This document shows, piece after piece, positions 33,378 through 46,287 of a stretch of DNA of 64,000 bases; within the stretch, counting starts at the first letter, position 1, and the number at the start of each line of letters is the position of its first letter. The translations under genes were made by a program, and so were the position numbers. The stretch is from Carallia brachiata (taxonomy: Eukaryota; Streptophyta; Magnoliopsida; Malpighiales; Rhizophoraceae), in contig JADCRB010000096.1 in assembly GCA_021464245.1 (NCBI GenBank), forward strand, positions 348,951 through 412,950, written 5' to 3'. The notes under the pieces were generated by a model, which did not search any database, had not been told where the DNA came from, and saw nothing but the letters and a program-made list of their open reading frames with translations.

Positions 33378-34354
33378 TGACTTCAAAAGATGAGCGAAGA
33401 CCCACATTAAGATTGGGGCCCCTTCCGCTTCATCTTGATTGTATCGTGTTAACTTCCCTTAAATCCAGTAGAGGTCATTCATATATTTTTGTGAAAGTCT
33501 TTAGCATAATAAAGGAAATTTGCCTGATTCCGTATTTTTGGCCATCGTGTTGAATTTCAAACTTAAATTCTATTTTCGTCTTCTATCAGGTTTTATATTC
33601 ACCAATTCTTAATTACCAAAGGGCTTTATTACATGGACAAGGTAAATGAACAAGCGACATCAATTAAAGGTTTTTTTTTTTAATTAATTTTTCCCCATCA
33701 CATATGAACAGTTCGTTTTCTAAAAAAGAACAGTGAAGAAAAATTAACCTTGAGGGAGGCCCATTTCACAGGGATCAAATTAATTCGTAGAATTCATATC
33801 AAGAAACAATTCAATTTCAAACGTTTAAATCGATTATAATCATAACTTAAGTTCGAAAATCTTAGACTTGTTTTTCCAAGCTCTCTTTCAATTTTTAACT
33901 TTTATATTATGTTACTTTAATTACTTAATCAATCCAATAAAATATATTTTTTGACTTTGATCTTTTTTCTTGGTCACAATGCCGCTTAAGATATCATCCG
34001 TTGACCAGAGAACATGTGTCATGTGTCAGTTATGACTTATGATTCCCTTTTCAATCAACATTGCATATCTTTTTTTAGAAGATCAAAATTGCATATCTAA
34101 TATACCACAAATAGTCTCGATACGTAACCACAAGAATCAATATCTTTTCAATTGCCATTCTCTCTATGTTAATTACTGCAATTCGATTAGGACTCGAAAC
34201 CATAATTTAAAGCATTTCCATTAGGAATCGGAACCATAATTTCCAACAATTTTCACAACAAGAATTACTGACAAATTTTTTTTTTTTGTTTTTTTTTTGG
34301 GTCCATCTAAATTGGGCAAAGGAGACTTATCTAGGGTAATTACTAAACTACACT
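33378..34354. repeat. GLP 3' flank, duplicated block copy 3
   Basis: After the C stop and an AATAAA-type signal near 33507, the block 33595-34354 repeats 3679-5000 and 6755-7265. It holds the empty site for the insertion at 4020-4245. The copia element interrupts it at 34355. Confidence 0.75.
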
Positions 34355-34917
34355 TGATGTAATGATTTAAAAGGTGTGCAGGAGTTTGATAAGGAAAAGA
34401 ATTATTTGAGTGGTAAAAATGAAGTTTGCATTTGTGAATCGAGCGGAGAAAATAGTGGAGCAAAAATGAATTGCAAGGTTACACGAGAAAAGTTTTAAAC
34501 TGATCTCTGAATTAGTTTTTTTATCACTTAAACCTTCTGCTAGCTACTGCCTTTTTATAGGCTTACATATGTATGTGAACAAATTTAAAATATTTCGGAT
34601 GTCGACTTAACTATTTCCATGCATGTGCAGTTGATTTTTTCCATGCACATGCAGACAAAATTACATCTAATTTTAAAGACTTTGCATGCTACATTTATAA
34701 TATTTAACAAACTAATATAATAGGCTATACTACCAGGCACATGAGACAAACAACGCCCACCACTCCTTTGATGCATGCATACATGCAAGTTGGCCATAGT
34801 TACAGGCTATAAGAAGAAACAACCCCCCAATTGCAACTATTTGGGACACTTGTTCTGCTAGCTTCTATGACTTTGTAATTTTCTTCTTTTCACAATTGGT
34901 CTTAGTTTGCTGCTACA
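34355..34917 (-). repeat. 3' LTR of the copia element
   Basis: Left LTR copy (TGATGTAATG ... GCTACA on the plus strand). Matches 39217-39779 throughout with scattered, mostly transition-type differences. Confidence 0.8.
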
Positions 34918-34966
34918 TTGTTGACGTTTAAGACTTCTCCTTGATGTAGTAGCTAATCATACTAAG

Positions 34967-36233
34967 CTATGTTCTGCAATGGTTGAATTTAGTAACCGGT
35001 AAAGGTTTAGTTAAGATATCTGACGTTTGTTCTTCTGATTGACAATGTAACAATTGAATCTCCTTCGAATTTTTTGCTTCTCTAAGGAAATGAAATTTGA
35101 CTTTCATGTGTTTCATCCTTCCATGATCAACTAGATTTTTACCTATTAATATAGCTGATTTGTTGTCGCAATAAATTGTTATAGGTCTCGCAATGGATTG
35201 TTGTAGGTCTATCATGATTTTTCTAAGCAAAATAGCTTAATTTGCTGCTGCACAAGCTGAAATATATTCAGCTTCAGTAGTAGATTATGCAACTATCTCC
35301 TGCTTCTTCGAGTTCCACGTCGTTGCTCCTGAACCATAGAGAAAGTAGAATCCAGTTGTACTTTTGGAATCATCAATGCTGCCTACCAAATTTGAGTCTG
35401 AATAACTATGCAATTCTGCATTACTACCTGTTTTATATTTGATTCTATAATTTTGAGTACCCTTGAAGTATCTCAACATCCGTTTAGCTACTCTCATGTG
35501 TATATTGGTTGGTGACTGCATGAATCTTGACAGCATACTTGCTGTGAACATCAAATCATGCCTTGTTGCTGTAAGATACAGTAGACTACCAACGAGACTC
35601 CTATAGCATTTAGGATCAATCATCTGCTCTCCATTAGACTTTGATAGTTTCAGATTTATTGGTAATGGTGTTATTGTAGACTTGCATTTCTGCATTTGAA
35701 ATTTTTCAACATGTCAGCTGCATAATTTTTTTGAGAGATAAAAATATTAGTCTAATCTTGTTGAATTTTCATCTCTAGGAAGCAGTCCATGAGTCCCAAG
35801 TCTATTATTTCGAACTCTTTTTGCATTTTTTCTTTGAACCTCTAGATTGAATATATGTTGGTTTCCTGTGACAAGCAAATCATCTACATATAATGAAACA
35901 ATTAACATATTAGATGAATTTGACTCTTTCACATATAGGTGGGTTTATTACGTCTCCTTCTGAATCCTAATTTATTGAAATATGAATCAATTCTACCATA
36001 TCAAGCTTTGGGTGCTTGTTTGAGACCGTAAAGCGCCTTCTTCAATTTGTAGATGTAGTCTTTCTTTTAACCGTAAATCCTTTTGGTTGCTCAATGAACA
36101 CTTCTTCTTCTAAAATTATATTGAGGAATGCTGACTTTACATCTATTTGATGTACGGTACATGCTTGTTGTGCTGCAAAAGCAAGTAAAAGTCTAATTGT
36201 GTCATGTCTGGCTACTGAAGCGAATGTCTCCAT
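34967..36233 (-). pseudogene. Copia reverse transcriptase and RNase H
   Basis: Fragments in several frames carry Q-I-D-V-K-S-A-F-L-N (36120-36150), the catalytic S-L-Y-V-D-D-L-L-V-T-G (near 35890), S-L-V-G-S-L-L-Y-L-T (near 35590) and, in RNase H, I-Y-C-D-N-K-S-A-I and D-I-L-T-K-P-L-P (near 35165 and 34995). These are standard Ty1/copia motifs. Stops and indels near 35280, 35700, 35940 and 36040 split the frame. It copied the element RNA to DNA when intact. Confidence 0.88.
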
Positions 36234-36674
36234 GTAGTTAAATTTGTTTGCTAAGCATATCCATTGACTACCAATCTTCCTTTATGCTTGTTGATTGTGC
36301 CATTAGGGTTTAGTTTGATCTTATAGATCCATTTGACCCTAATAACTGTTTTTGTCATCAAATCTGAGTATGAGTTCCCAAGTTTGATTTTCTTCTAACA
36401 TTTGGAGCTCCTCCTACATTACAGCTTCTCATTAATCATACTGGCTAGCCTCTTGAAAGTTGTGAGGCTCAAATGCTATGAAGTTACATTGTTCATAGAT
36501 TTCTGAAAGTCTCCTAATTTTTCAAATAGGTGATTTTGGTGATAAATCTCCAGAAGGAATTTGAGGGGAACTCCTTGAGCATGAAACTGGTGAACACGAA
36601 GTTAAGGGTGAGTCAATCAACTTCAAGTCATTTTGTTGATCTGTAGCGCTATGTGTCTGAGGCTAGCTTTGAAT

Positions 36675-37903
36675 CTATTGTAAAGGAATGATGCTCATAG
36701 TTGTTTTTTGGTCAACACTGGATCTCTCCCAGTTCCAAATAGCAACTTCATCAACTTTGACATCTCTACAAATAATCATCTTCTCTGATTCCAGATCAAA
36801 CACTCTATATCTCTTGGATTGAGTACTATAACCTAAGAAAATACTTTTAATTGCTTTGTTCTTGAACTTGCTCCTTTTGACATGTGGAATGTGAACATAA
36901 CACACTGAGTCAAAGGCTCTTAAGTGTTTGATGGAGGGCTTGTGATCACTCCAAGCTTCAATTGGAGTTCTCTTTTCTATAGCTCTGGTAAGTAGTTTGT
37001 TGAGTTGGTACACGACAGTGCTTACTGCCTCCGCCCAAAACTTCTTTGGTAGGTTCTTTTCAACTAGCATGCACCTTGCTATCTTCATTATGGTTATATT
37101 CTTTTTTTCATTGCCACCATTTTGTTGTGGAGTGTAAGCAGTTGTTAATTGGTGCTCTACACCTTCATATGTAAGGAATCGATCAAATTGAGTTGAAGCA
37201 TACTAAGTTCCTCTGTCAGATCTGAGAACTTTAATTTTTCTGCCACTTTGATTTTTAGTTGGAGCTTTAAAATCTTTAAAAATAGTAAACAAATCAAATT
37301 TGTACATGAGAAAATACACCCAACTCATTCTAGCATAATCATCAATAAAAAGTACAAAATAAAGATTCTGATTCAAAGAAGGTATGCTCATTGGACCACA
37401 AATGTCCATGCGAACTAGCTCCAGCTTCTCTTTTGCTGTTTTAATTGTATTGATGTATAGAAGGGCTCTCTATATTGTTTTCCCATCTGACACGGTTGAC
37501 AAACACTAGAAATAGCCTGTAATGGTGGTAAGTCTTTTACTAGACTTTGAGATTGCAAGTGCTTCAGAGATTCAATGTTGTAGTGACCAAATCTCTTGTG
37601 CCATAGCTCTATCAGATTAGCTTGCATATTGTAGCTTGTCTCAATGGAATTTCTACACTTCAGTTGAAATCTTTTGTTGATCATTGCTACAACAGCTATC
37701 TCAACATCATTAGGATCATTAATCGCACATGCATTATTCACAAAATGCACTGAACATCCATGTTGCACCATTTGAGCTACATTAAGCAGGTTTTGCTTGA
37801 CACTAGGCACCAACAGAATGTTAGAAATAAATTTTGTACCCTGTATGGTTTGAATAGCCATGTTGCCTTTGCCTGCTACATCTACACGAGCCTCATTTCC
37901 CAT
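36675..37903 (-). pseudogene. Copia integrase with pre-integrase zinc domain
   Basis: 37415-37903 has the pre-integrase H-x4-H and C-x2-C pattern (W-H-K-R-F-G-H, then C-Q-P-C-Q-M-G-K). 37203-37409 starts M-D-I-C-G-P-M and holds I-D-D-Y-A-R and L-R-S-D-R-G-T, including two of the catalytic acidic residues. 36675-37088 is the C-terminal part (F-W-A-E-A-V, then F-L-G-Y-S). Breaks near 37100-37200 and 37412 disrupt it. Confidence 0.87.
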
Positions 37904-38089
37904 CCTAACAGATCATGTAAAGCCTTCATCAATTTTTGTAAATATGTCTGCATTTCTAGACATCAATTTTTGTAAATATGTCTGCATTTCTAGACTTATG
38001 ATTTGAGCAACCACTATCAATGAGCCAAGTGTCACTATTGTCATGATCATCAGTATGACTCATTAAAAAAAATGATCTTTATGTGCAGT

Positions 38090-39136
38090 TTAACCAAAGT
38101 TTGCTTGCTGATTTTGCTGGTGACGCCTTATTTGGTACCACGGCTTGAATGGTCTTGGAAGTTGCACTTGTCTTGGCAGGAATTGTCTCCCTTGTTGTTG
38201 TTTGTCTTTAATTCTGCAATCTTTTTCCAAGTGACCTATCTTTTTGCAATAATTATATTGAGGCTTGTTCTTTTGCCAACAACCTTTTCCCAAAGTGGCT
38301 GGTTTTGTTGTAGATTCCACAAGAAGGGAATTTTCCTCTTTTGCTTGGTTCAACAGCATTGGATGGCTTGCTATCGCCTGGTGGCTTTTTGTATCCTAAG
38401 GCCTTTTACTGCTAAAACTTGGCTTGAAATGCTCTTCCTTCATTTCTCCAGAGTATCCTGTCCTCGGGTGCTTTTAAGGAACCGATCAAATTTGTAAAAG
38501 AGAGTTGTGACAGATCTTTTGATTGTTCTATTATTGTTACTATAGAGTCAAATCTTTTTGATAAGATCCTTAGCAGCTTTTGGACTACCTTCTTTTCTTC
38601 CACCACTTCTCCGTTTAGCTCCAGTTGATTTACGACACCTTCTACTCTATTGGAACATTCTTGAATTGTCTCCGACTCTTTCATCCTCATATTTTCAAAT
38701 GCCACTCTTAAGGATTGCAAACAAACTTCTCTTGCTTTATCAGTACCTCTGTACTGACTTTGAAGCTTGACCTAGGCTTGCTTGGTTTTCCTGGCTATAA
38801 TAATTTTAGGAAAAATTTTTTCTATTACTGAGGTATGAATTAGATTGAGATCTCAGATAATTTAGTTGCATTTTTGTTGTTGGCAATTTTTTCCTCCTCA
38901 CTGAGTTTAGTTCGAACTTTTGGTGGCTCATATCCTAACTCAATGATGTCCCACAGCTCATGTACTTGCAAAAATGCTTGCATCTTTGCTACCCAGAAAT
39001 CATAGTTATAGCCTGCGAACGGTTGTGGTGCTGAAAAAAATTGCTAGATGGCGCAGAAATTGATTTGGTGCTAGTGGAGGCTGTTGTGGAATTGCTAGCG
39101 TTTGTTGACACTCCAGTTGTGTTTGATCTCATCATG
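38090..39136 (-). pseudogene. gag: Copia gag
   Basis: The frame probably opened near 39136 (M-R-S-N-T-T-G). Y-D-F-W and L-W-D-I-I-E (38960-39010) and the UBN2-type segment at 38412-38720 follow. The zinc knuckle near 38240 reads Y-N-Y-C-K-K-I-G-H-L-E-K-D-C, so the first Cys of the C-x2-C-x4-H-x4-C pattern is replaced by Tyr. Frame breaks near 38400 and 38780 disrupt it. Confidence 0.8.
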
Positions 39137-39216
39137 GCTACAAATGTTGGTGTTTAGTTGATTTTGGGTGCGGCAAACAGGTTCTCTAAGACTTGATTAA
39201 GTTCTGATATCACTGT

Positions 39217-39779
39217 TGATATAATGATTTAAAAGGTGTACAAGTGTTTGACAAGGAAAAGAATTATTTGAGTAGTAAAAATGAAGTTTGTATTTGTGAA
39301 TGGAGTAGAGAAAATAGTGGAGCAAAAATGAGTTGCAAACTTACACGAGAATTTTTAAACTAATCTTTGAATTCGTTTTTTTGATCACTTAAACCTTCTG
39401 CCAGCTACTGCCTTTTTATAGGTTTACATACGTATGTGAACAAATTTAAAATATTTCGGCTGCCGACTTAACTATTTCCATGCATGTGCAGACTTGATTA
39501 TTTCCAAGCACGTGCAGACAAGATTACACCTAACTTTAAAGACCCTGCATGCTACATTTATAATATTTAACAAACTAATATGATATACTATAATACTATG
39601 CAAATAAGACAAACAACGCCGATCACACATTTGATGCATGCATAGATGCAAGCTGGACATAACTACACACTACAAAACGAAACAAGCCCCAATTGCAATT
39701 ATTTGGCACGCTTGTTTTGCTAGTTTCTATCACTATACAATTTTCCTTTTTTCACAATTGGTCTTAGTTTGCTGCTGCA
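39217..39779 (-). repeat. 5' LTR of the copia element
   Basis: Right LTR copy, upstream in the element's own orientation, bordering the primer-binding site. Contains TATA-like 'tttttatagg' near 39412-39421. Confidence 0.8.
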
Positions 39780-39795
39780 TCACCGACGTCAAAGA

Positions 39796-40075
39796 ACTAC
39801 ATATTTTTTCTCAATAAAGAGCAATTGAATCCAAAATTTGACAGAAAATTAATGGAAATATCATGTTTAAGATTGAAATTCAAAATCAGGGAGAGGTACG
39901 GAATTATATGCAACCTTTTAAGATTGGAATTATGCAACTTCCTTTATTGTGTTGCAACATCTTTATAACCAATAAGAATGGTCTCTAAATTGACTTAACA
40001 CCACAACATCAACATCAAACAGCAAAGGGGCGCCCCAATCTTAAAGTTGTTTTTCCCTGAACTTCTAAAGTCACA
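39796..40075. repeat. GLP D 3' flank
   Basis: Continues the duplicated flank cut by the copia element. It matches 7330-7575 beside GLP A ('ctcaataaagag', 'gagaggtacgg', 'ccaataagaatggtc'). About 28 bases present in the intact flank are missing at the element junction. Confidence 0.7.
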
Positions 40076-41087
40076 TTAAGCAAATTGTTTCTCAAGTTCC
40101 TTAATAACATTCACGTCGACTTGGAAGGACTTGGGAAGAACGTCTTGATTGATGGGTGGGTTTGATCCAAAAACAGATCTTGGAATTAAAATGACACCAG
40201 GGTTTTGGCTGCTGAATGCAGCGTATCCAACAGCATTGACCTTTCCTATGTTGTATAGAAAATGAATTTGTCCAAGTGGGGACACGAAGACATCTCCAGG
40301 GTTCAGGGCCTTGGTGAAAAGGGTGTTGTTCTGGCTGGATGCAACAAATCCGGCGAGGACGGTGCCCCCTGTAACCACCACGATTTCGAAGGCGCGAGGG
40401 TGAATGTGCGGTGGGACCAAGCCATCGACCGCCCAATCAGCACAGCCGAAGGAGATGCCGAGAGCGTTGAGTTCCAGAAGTTGGTCAACAAACACTGGTT
40501 TAAAGGCAATGCCAAGTTTGTTGGCAGAAGTGTTTCCACGGCTGTTTAGCCCTCCTTGGAAGAAGAAATCGTCCCCTGTTACAACCTTTGGATCTTTGCA
40601 GAACTTCCCATTCACGATCGCTGCACGTACCAAACATTTAGTTACTGTCAATGTAATTGCACAAATTGTGCAAAGGATACCGGAAAATATTGATACGCTC
40701 CAAAGACTATGATACATAGTCCCTTGCGGGACACCCATTAATTAAAAGTTTAGATTTAATATCAGGAATTGGGGCTTGGCATTTACAAGAATTGGAAGAG
40801 TTACTCTTGTGCAGATCACGGCCAATTGGCCTTCTGATGGGAAAAAAAATGATACCAAAAAAAGGGCACTTTCTTGAGCCAGTTAATGCTGGGTGTCGAA
40901 AACAATAATATACTATGACAAAATCTTAGGGACTCTAGCTCTAAGGGACAACTGATGCAAACATACCACCATTAGGCTCCTGGATGGCCACACAGAAGTC
41001 CTGAAGAGGACTGGGGTCATAGGTAGAGGCAAGGAAGAATGCCAAAGCCGAGATACCTAGAGCCTTTAGGAAACGAGCACTTCTCAT
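40076..41087 (-). CDS. Germin-like protein D (intact, two exons)
   Basis: Exon 1 is 40967-41087 and exon 2 is 40076-40620, with a 346-nt GT-AG intron; 221 residues. The signal peptide covers about residues 1-22 (M-R-S-A-R-F-L-K, L-A-S-T before Y-D-P). Cys32 and Cys48 are kept, as are metal ligands His112, His114, Glu119 ([10 protein letters not shown]) and His160. It is a close paralogue of A. Differences that may matter are Glu90 for Gly (Q-L-L-E-L-N), Asp for Gly before the first His loop (A-V-D-G-L), Phe118 for Ser beside Glu119, Gly125 for Glu and Pro203 for Ala. Predicted apoplastic cupin; enzymatic activity unknown. Confidence 0.92.
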
Positions 41088-41141
41088 TTTATAACTGTAG
41101 CTTTTGTTGTGGGGCGAGATGACTTTTATAGGAAACGGGAG

Positions 41142-41149
41142 TATTTATA
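41142..41149 (-). promoter_or_regulatory. TATA box of GLP D
   Basis: The minus strand reads TATAAATA, 55 bp upstream of the ATG, exactly as in GLP A. Confidence 0.7.
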
Positions 41150-41169
41150 GACGAGTACCGATAAGCCAG

Positions 41170-42500
41170 CCAGTCATACTATTTTTTTCCAAATAGACAA
41201 TATCTTAGATTTTGGAAAGTATTCAATGTTTATCTGCCTCTTACTTAAGGCAATATTGAAAATTGAACTTGGCGCCATATACTCAGAGGGGGAAGCCTTA
41301 ATATCACTTAACCAAAAACGGATTGATATGTACTAATTTTTCTACCACAAAACAATCAATTGACCGGGACATTTTGATGCTAGGATTTGCATTGGTTAAT
41401 GGCATTATCAAGTTTATATATATATATATATATATCCCATTAAGAAACTCATTAGACTATGAGTTAGACAATAGATATATGTGCTTGTACATGTACATAT
41501 TGACCAATTTGGAAGAAAATATTTCCTTATTCTCATTTAATCATGTCATATACTTTTGCTTGCATGGCCCCTTTTCCTTAATTTGGAAAAGAAGATGTTA
41601 AATATAGAAGAAACTATGTGAGAAAATAACTAAGAAAGAGAAGAAAAAAGAAAATATAACAAAATAAGTGGGAAAGAGAAGAGAACAGAAAAAAATAACG
41701 AGATAAGTGGTTTGATTGTATAAACCTATGTCTATAGTCTAAAGACACATAAATGTTACATCTTTCTTATTAAATTGTGTGTCTTATATAGTACATGCGA
41801 TCTAATATATATAATAAATATTGTGTTACATATAAAAAAATTATATTGTAACATTGCTGAGATGCTATGATGGTATCGATCGATTGCGAGAATTTTTATT
41901 TAATTACAATCAAATCTATATTGATTGATTTATAAAATCCTGTTTTAATTATAATCAAATGTCTCCAAATATAGATTCTTTAACAGATTAAAAAACAGGA
42001 AAAAATGACTTCTAAAATTCTCTTTTTTTTCTTAAAAAAGGGAAAAAAATTTATTCTCAAGCTTACATTTTTGTTCCAAGGAAAAAATTTCAAATCTTTT
42101 TTATTTCCTTAAAAAAATTATAACTAAATTCCTCTTCTCAGGATAGAAGGAAAGAGAAACCTCGCTGATCATAATCTACTTCTTTGCTGAGAAGCTGATG
42201 CCAGTCAAGCTTGAACCAGGTTTATCTATAGACAACTACTCTGTTCCTTCCTTTCCGGCTAAGAGCTGGCCAACTCCACTAATCGTTTTTGCTAGTTAAG
42301 TTAAAAAAGAATCTGTTGGAGGAAAGTTGCTTCAATAGTTTGATGCCCTCGCTTCAAAGCAAAGAATGGAAGAGACATTGAAATAGCTAGTTCCCTTTCA
42401 GATTAAATTGCTAGCGTTCTCTCTGATCTTTCTTTGAAGGAATGAAGACAAGGAACCAAGCAACAACTTGGACTGAGAACTTTGTTCCATGGATTTTGAC
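41170..42500. repeat. GLP D upstream flank, duplicate of 8640-10040
   Basis: Collinear with the GLP A upstream region. The match ends near 42500, the same point at which the A-side copy runs on into the intron of the orphan exon. This marks a duplication boundary. An (AT)n tract lies at 41417-41435. No gene seen. Confidence 0.75.
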
Positions 42501-42619
42501 TTTTTTATTAATTCTCCACATCCAAATCATAAACTGCTTCAAACAATTAGGAAGGGCGGGGACCCACAAATTTCATTTTTTGTCTTCTTAAGAAAAAGAA
42601 AATTATTTATAATTTGGAT

Positions 42620-43696
42620 CCGTGTTTATTTTCTTGTATAGATGTCCCTTATAAACACTGCTCCTTCGTCTTGTATAATTTGAACATAATACAAAAAATT
42701 GACTCTTTTCAAAACAAATGTTGTAAACCTATTCACGGCGGATTCAACACTAATTTAGTTATACATGTTGGCTGTTCGAAATTTCTTTGGAGCTCTCAAA
42801 ATAAATGTTGGCTGTTCGAAAACTTTTCAACATCAATTCCCAACAATAAGAAACAATTCAATTTCAAAAGTTTAAATCGACAAGAAGCATAAATTAATTT
42901 CGAAAGTTTTAGGCTTAGTTTTCCATTTACACATTCAATTTTTTAAGTTTCACATTATCCCACTCCAAGTACTTTATCAATCAAATAAAATACTTTTTTC
43001 TGCTATGGTTTTTTTTTTTCATGGTCACAATGTTCCTTAAGAAATCAACCGTTGGAATCAAAGAACTTCTATATGTCAGTTACGACTTCGCACAATTTGA
43101 ACTTTTGTTTTCGTCAAGTACATTACATGTCTATTATCTACCTATTCGTCAAATACCACCATTAGATCTGGTAGATAACCAAAACAAATTAATCGCTCTT
43201 CAATTGCTATTCTCGTCACGTTAATAACAACAGCTCAATTAGTACTCTAAACTCTAATGTTCGAACAAAAATAAAAAAACTAACAAAGTTTAGTGGTCAG
43301 AATTGTTTCACCAGATATTACACTATCCAGACCATAGGTGGTATATAGATATATATTTTTTAGTCTTTTGATGTGTAATTGTAATTAATGATTGGAACAA
43401 AAACATATTTCATTAACGATCATGATAATATGACCTTTTCCATGTAATAAAGCCCCATATTAATGAGAATTGGTGAATATTAGATGTGATGGAAAATGAA
43501 AATAGAATTTAAGTTTAAAGTTCAACACCATGGCCAAAAATGGAATCAAGAAAATTTCCTTTATTACGTGTGCTAAAGACTTTCGCAAATATATGAATGC
43601 CCACTAATGGATTTATGAGAAGTTAACACGATCAATCAAGATCAAGCGGAAGAGGCCCCAATCTTAATGTGGGTCTTCCCTCAGCTTTTCAAGTCA
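42620..43696. repeat. GLP E 3' flank, duplicated at 48890-49963
   Basis: Shared segments with the F side include 'tgaacataatacaa', 'ggcggattcaacactaattt', 'attacatgtc' and 'aagtttaaagttcaacacca'. No gene seen; short frames inside are not conserved between the copies. Confidence 0.7.
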
Positions 43697-44339
43697 TTAA
43701 GCATATGGCTTCTGAAGTTGTTTGATAACATCCACGTTGACTTGGAAGGACTTGGCAAGAATGTCTTCCTTGATAGGCGGTTTTGATCCAAAGACAGAGA
43801 ATGGAACTAATATGACACCAGGATTTTGGCTGCTGATTGCAGTCAATGCAAGAGCATTGACCTTTCCTATGTTGTATAGGAAATGAATTTGTCCAATTGG
43901 GAACACAAATACATCTCCTGGATTCAGGGTTTTGCTGAAAAGGGCATTGTTCTGGCTGGATGCAACAAATCCGGCAAGGAGGTTGCCCTCTGTAACCACC
44001 ACCATCTCGGTGGCAGGAGGGTGAGTGTGGGGTGGGGCCACACCGCCCACTACGAAGTCAAGACGAGCCATGGAGACGCCCAGAGTGTTGAGTCCCGCAA
44101 GTTGGTCAACGAAGACCGGTTTGATCCCAAAACCAAGTTTGCTGGAGTTAGTGTTTGCAGGAGTGTTAAGCCCTTGGAAGTAGAAATCATCCGCAGTTAC
44201 AAGCTTTGGATTCTTGCAAAACTTCCCATTCGCGAAGGATGCACGTACGTACCAAACATTTAGTTAAACATCAAGCAAACATCAATGCAATTGCAAAAAT
44301 TGTACACAACACTTCCAATCTAATAGGTCTCTAAACAAA

Positions 44340-44395
<56 letters not shown>

Positions 44396-44842
44396 TTACA
44401 ATATGGAGATAGGTAAATAGACTTACACTCGAGTCCATGTTATTTAATCATAACTATTGATTTTTATTCATAAAAAGACATAAAACCATAATAAATAATT
44501 ATAATTATACATTTGTGGACTAGCATCATCCGCACGTCCATTTTCTGTGTCCATAACATCTTTGAGAATTTATTTCACACAATGGATTCTTTTATGTATT
44601 ATAATATCCATAACATGTTTATAGTATTTTCTCGAACCAATTTTGGGTATCAAAAAGAATTAATATACTATAATAGAATCTCAAGTACGCTAGCTATAAG
44701 TGCCAACTGATGCAAACATACCGCCTTTAGGCTCCTGGATGGCCACACAAAAGTCCTAAAGAAGACTGGGGTCATAGGCAGAGGCAAGGAAAGATGCCAA
44801 AGCATAGACAGCTAGAGCTGTAAGGAAACGAAAGCCTTTCAT
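43697..44842 (-). pseudogene. Germin-like protein E (nonsense codon, lost splice acceptor)
   Basis: Exon 1 is 44722-44842; codon 29 is TAG (44756-44758) where other copies have CAG (L-L-stop-D-F-C). Exon 2 (43697-44238) is open throughout, with P-P-H-T-H-P-P-A-T-E and Q-I-H-F metal ligands and K-P-Y-A at the end. Its acceptor is destroyed: the minus strand reads GTGCAT where A, C and D have GTGCAG or CTGCAG. The start of exon 2 is also altered (G-C-G for the usual G-T-G, losing the V of V-N-G-K). The intron contains a long (AT)n tract (44343-44392). The TATA position has decayed to TATAAGTA (44929-44936). Confidence 0.88.
44343..44392. repeat. (AT)n microsatellite in GLP E intron
   Basis: About 25 uninterrupted AT units. 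Not present at the same place in the F intron. Confidence 0.9.
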
Positions 44843-44849
44843 TTTACTA

Positions 44850-46287
44850 ATGTACTCCAATAGAACTTTAGCTTCTGTTTCTTTGGTTTTTGTTTCTGGG
44901 GTGAGATGACTTTGATGGGAAACAAGAGTACTTATAGAGGAGAACTATTGAGACAGTCAGCCATGCTATTTCAAAATAGATAAGATTTTCTATCTTGGAA
45001 ATTTTCAGTGCATGTCTTTTTTTGGCTGAAGGATACTGAAAATTGAACTTGTTTCCATATATTACACTCTTAAGAGAATATTTGTCTATTTTGGAAGTTT
45101 TCAATGTTTAACCTTTTTATTTGGGTCTGTGTGTGCTTAAGGACGCTGAAAATTGAAGTCGTTTCCATAAATGCCAATTGATATCTATTATATTTTGAGT
45201 AGGTTAAATATATGTGGACGGAAAAAAAATAGATGGAAAAGAGTCAAAGCAATCGACCGATTAAATTATATTACTAAATAATTATTATTTGCAATAAAAA
45301 TTAATAATATTAACATATTTTTTATTAATTTTTTATTTTAAATAATAATCGTTTAGTTTCATAATTCAATTAGTAGATTGTTTTATGACTTTTTTCCGTC
45401 TATTTTTTTTCTGCCCACCTAACACGACTGTTTTGAAAAACACCACATGACTTCAATTTTAAATAAGTACCAACAATAAGCAACAAAATATCATTCAACG
45501 GTTTTTGACATTTTATTTGTTTTTTCTTTTCATAAATTTAATCATCCACGTATCACTTTATTATTATAAATTACCCAGAAAAAGTCACTGAGATTTCCTT
45601 ATATTTTTAGATCCTACTACAACAACAATTTAACGGGGATTTTCTTGCGCTGGGATTTGCGTTAGTGAGCGACGTTATTTCTTTAACCTATATGTACATA
45701 TAGCTATTAACAATATTAAGAAAAAATCTCAGCTTATTTTTTTAAATAATACTAGATTAATTCACTTAAGCAACTTTAAGTTATACAGTCTCGCCAATAA
45801 TATCTTATAATTTATTTATCTTTTTTTTTTACTTGAATTTAATTTTCCGATAACCTACGTCACTTTAAAGTTACTTCAAAACCACTAAATGAAACTTCCA
45901 AATTTATTCCTTATCTTTTATTCACCTCTTTGCTTTGGCATATGGTGATTTTTTTTTTTCTCAATTTGGAAAACAAAGCAAGAAAAAGGTAAAAAGTAAC
46001 TACCAAAGATTTCCTTTTGTTATTCCTCGGGATACTTTAGAGATTAAAGATTGAAAAAATCTTGAAATTTACGCTTAAATAGTTTTAAAGTAATATAAGC
46101 TCGTGAATAATTAAATTCAGAAAAAAATTATCAAATACTAATGATAAACCTATGTATTAATTTTAAAATTATTTAAATAAGGTACCTAAAGCTACCCTTA
46201 AAAATTTAGATCTTAAACTCGAAAGGCGAACAATCGAGGCTTTAACAATAATGAGCTTGGTATACCGATAAAGACAATGTGCACAGT
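44850..46287. repeat. GLP E upstream flank, duplicated at 51250-52500
   Basis: Promoter side and about 1.4 kb upstream repeat the F copy ('gtcgtttccat', 'agatcctactacaa', 'ggattttcttg', 'acaaagacaacgtgcacag' in the F form). The match stops where the LINE begins at 46288. Confidence 0.7.

Larger units (their letters stand above)
34355..39779 (-). mobile_element. Ty1/copia retrotransposon (decayed)
   Basis: LTR copies of about 563 bp lie at 34355-34917 and 39217-39779 (similarity fades over a further 15 bases on the right of each). The coding strand is minus, in the copia order gag, integrase, reverse transcriptase, RNase H. On the minus strand, 'tgatatcagaac' follows the 5' LTR (39203-39214), close to the initiator-Met tRNA primer site TGGTATCAGAGC. 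No clean target duplication is seen; 'actac' occurs on both outer sides. Many frameshifts and stops. Confidence 0.88.

Noticed and set aside
34341..34354. A clear 5-bp target duplication for the copia element
   Set aside because: 'actac' occurs on both sides, but it also occurs twice in the undisturbed flank, and the left flank continues past it, so it cannot be taken as the duplication.
38072..38497. Plus-strand frame of 141 codons within the copia element
   Set aside because: It lies opposite the copia gag and zinc-knuckle region and shows no own domain.
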